Of a stretch of 55,806 bases of DNA, positions 54,812 through 55,806 are shown piece after piece (position 1 is the stretch's first letter; each line of letters opens with the position of its first letter). The notes beneath the pieces were generated by a model that saw nothing but the letters and a program-made list of their open reading frames with translations, searched no databases and was not told where the DNA came from. Position numbers and translations under genes: made by a program. The DNA comes from Deltaproteobacteria bacterium (GTDB lineage Bacteria > Desulfobacterota > Syntrophia > Syntrophales > UBA2210): contig JAFCZZ010000002.1 in NCBI GenBank assembly GCA_019314085.1, forward strand, positions 1-55,806, read 5' to 3'.

Positions 54812-55028
54812 GGGATTCGCCAGGGCGATAGCCGAGCTCAATAAGGATTTGAAGAAGCAGGGGATTGAGCCGGTCAAGCTGAGCGTCAGCATAGAGGAGA
54901 CTTCGTCTATCGTTCCGAGTGGTGGTGCCAAGATCACTTTGCTCTCGGGCTACATCGACCGGGACGGCAACTTCGTCGAGACGTACCGGATAGGGCAGAA
55001 AAGGAAGCAAAGAGGAGGAGGTGAGTAG
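54798..55028 (+). CDS. Small hypothetical protein
   Basis: The 76-residue protein (GTG 54798, or ATG 54801, which directly follows GAGGAGTG) has an N-terminal helix and a C-terminal pair of strands (ITLLSGYIDRDGNFVETY). It is unrecognised. Its stop is followed at once by ATG 55029. Confidence 0.5.
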   Translation: MMDLEGFARAIAELNKDLKKQGIEPVKLSVSIEETSSIVPSGGAKITLLSGYIDRDGNFVETYRIGQKRKQRGGGE

Positions 55029-55193
55029 ATGCCCATAGATAGCTTCGGAGACTTGGCGACCTACATCCTGATCCTATTCGCGCTGGGGCTCGTCATCATC
55101 GCCTACTTCTTCTGGATGTGGGAGTCGGCTGTAGAGGCGAAGATCGACAAGCTGGAGAGGCAGCTAAGGTGGCTGGTGGAGAAGCGTGAATAA
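55029..55193 (+). CDS. 54-residue single-pass membrane protein
   Basis: Open from ATG 55029 with GGAGGTGAG just upstream. It encodes one membrane helix (about residues 10-32) followed by a charged amphipathic helix. The layout recalls small phage accessory (Rz/holin-like) or virion membrane proteins. Its end overlaps the next GTG. Confidence 0.55.
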   Translation: MPIDSFGDLATYILILFALGLVIIAYFFWMWESAVEAKIDKLERQLRWLVEKRE

Positions 55194-55458
55194 CCCGTAC
55201 AATACAGCTAGGGCACAGAAAATAATGGATCGAATCTTCCAGAAAGCAGGAATAGGTCGTATAGAGGTCAAGGCTGCCAATGTCATAAACTTGCCAGCGA
55301 TGGAGGAAAGCCTTGTGGATGCGAGGCTGAAAGAGGCAACGCTTACGCTTGACGAGATCAAGCGGATCGAGAAAGAAGCGGAGCGGGAACACTTGGTCTT
55401 GTTTTCAGTAAGGGGGATTGGATCCGATCTCCGGCTTAGCTTCTATTGGAAGTGGTAA
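55186..55458 (+). CDS. Small hypothetical protein
   Basis: The 90-residue product starts at GTG 55186 inside the previous gene's end. It is helix-rich and charged with a C-terminal beta pair. Base composition is slightly AT-richer than its neighbours. No family is recognised. Confidence 0.5.
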   Translation: MNNPYNTARAQKIMDRIFQKAGIGRIEVKAANVINLPAMEESLVDARLKEATLTLDEIKRIEKEAEREHLVLFSVRGIGSDLRLSFYWKW

Positions 55459-55461
55459 GTG

Positions 55462-55590
55462 ATGTTCCACGCTACACCCTTCGAGGTTCTGCTCTGCGCC
55501 GGGGTCGGCGGCTTCATAGGCTTCGTCCTGGGCCTGCGCCTCGGCGCGGTGCTGGGCTACGAACATGGAAGACGTGGAAGAGGTGATTAG
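55462..55590 (+). CDS. 42-residue glycine-rich membrane protein
   Basis: Open from ATG 55462 to TAG 55588-55590. It encodes a single helix with G-x3-G spacing (GVGGFIGFVLGLRLGAVLG), a typical glycine-zipper membrane segment, and a basic tail. It may oligomerise in the membrane. The next gene's ATG directly follows its stop. Confidence 0.5.
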   Translation: MFHATPFEVLLCAGVGGFIGFVLGLRLGAVLGYEHGRRGRGD

Positions 55591-55797
55591 ATGTCTGAAT
55601 TGGTTAGGCGTGGATACGCCCAAGCGGAGTTTCCTGATGGAGAATGGTATCGCGGATATACTGATCTTGTAAGGGAAGACGATGGAAGCCTGGTTGTCTA
55701 TATGCATGAGGCAGAGACAAGCTTTTCGAAAAACAAGCGGGAGTTGGTGATCCCGTTGAGAGCCTTGAAGTATCTCTGGTGGAGGAAAGAGGAGTGA
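55591..55797 (+). CDS. Small hypothetical protein spanning the circle join
   Basis: The 68-residue protein starts at ATG 55591 behind AGAGGTGATTAG. Its last part is duplicated at 1-105. It is a short beta-rich protein (PDGEWYRGYTDLVREDDGSL, a small barrel-like pattern) with a basic C-terminus. Its stop region provides the ribosome site for the ASCH gene at 112. Confidence 0.55.
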   Translation: MSELVRRGYAQAEFPDGEWYRGYTDLVREDDGSLVVYMHEAETSFSKNKRELVIPLRALKYLWWRKEE

Positions 55798-55806
55798 ATC
55801 AGCGTG
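55693..55806. repeat. Terminal direct repeat, right copy
   Basis: Exact copy of bases 1-114. Joining the two copies gives an uninterrupted gene across the junction, which supports a circular molecule of 55,692 bases. Confidence 0.95.

Noticed and set aside
1..55692. CRISPR arrays, rRNA, tRNA or insertion sequences
   Set aside because: None was seen on either strand: no regularly spaced repeats, no conserved RNA segments and no transposase motifs.

Overview
This window is a closed circular molecule written out linearly. The first 114 bases (1-114) are repeated exactly at the end (55693-55806), so the unique length is about 55.7 kb and the gene that starts at 55591 runs across the join. It looks like an extrachromosomal element of an archaeon, most likely a virus. 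The archaeal signs are AT-rich TATA boxes 24-30 bases before many starts, some leaderless starts, strong GGAGGTGA ribosome sites elsewhere, frequent GTG/TTG starts, a PCNA-type clamp, a RadA-like recombinase, an archaeal-type tyrosine recombinase and a Cas4-like nuclease. No terminase, portal, HK97-type capsid, tRNA, rRNA or CRISPR array was recognised. It is therefore either a virus with an unusual virion or a large plasmid that carries surface-protein genes.

Layout. (1) 54.1-55.8 kb and 0-3.3 kb: small genes, mainly zinc-ribbon, coiled-coil and one-helix membrane proteins, with an ASCH protein, a methyltransferase, a PD-(D/E)XK nuclease and a possible half-clamp protein. (2) 3.3-5.6 kb, minus strand: a ribbon-helix-helix regulator and two coiled-coil proteins. 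(3) 5.75-7.8 kb: an Mrp-type ATPase, an SCP2-like protein and a UbiA prenyltransferase, apparently a lipid-related operon. (4) 8-15.5 kb: probable virion genes, including a subtilisin-family protease without a signal peptide and many small beta-rich proteins, closed by a ribbon-helix-helix regulator. (5) 15.5-25.2 kb: a compact run of eleven genes. Two DUF115/Maf-type proteins flank a B12-binding radical SAM enzyme. After them come an oxidoreductase, an aminotransferase, a CMP-nonulosonate cytidylyltransferase, a zinc protein, a NeuB-like synthase, a sugar 4,6-dehydratase, a hydrolysing 2-epimerase and a left-handed beta-helix acyltransferase. Together these match every step of legionaminic-acid synthesis plus candidate transferases. 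(6) 25.2-35.3 kb: a second structural block with a lectin-like protein and a 2151-residue secreted, membrane-anchored, sequon-rich protein. (7) 35.3-39.6 kb, minus strand: a zincin, a thioredoxin-like protein, a C2H2 finger protein and a ribbon-helix-helix regulator with a visible operator. (8) 39.7-43.3 kb: integrase and a ParB-like protein. (9) 43.3-54.1 kb: a candidate replication origin followed by the DNA-handling genes (Ku, PCNA-like clamp, AbrB-like and HNH-like proteins, AAA+ ATPase, Cas4-like nuclease, RadA-like recombinase).

The main proposal is that the element makes its own nine-carbon acidic sugar and attaches it to proteins, most simply to the virion or adhesin proteins encoded on both sides of the cassette. 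A second novelty is a family of leader hairpins in region 9. They share a fixed CCG-GAA...A-CGG frame around a stem whose sequence changes while pairing is kept, each ending at the ribosome site of a replication-region gene. All functions are read from motifs and context only; no database search was possible.
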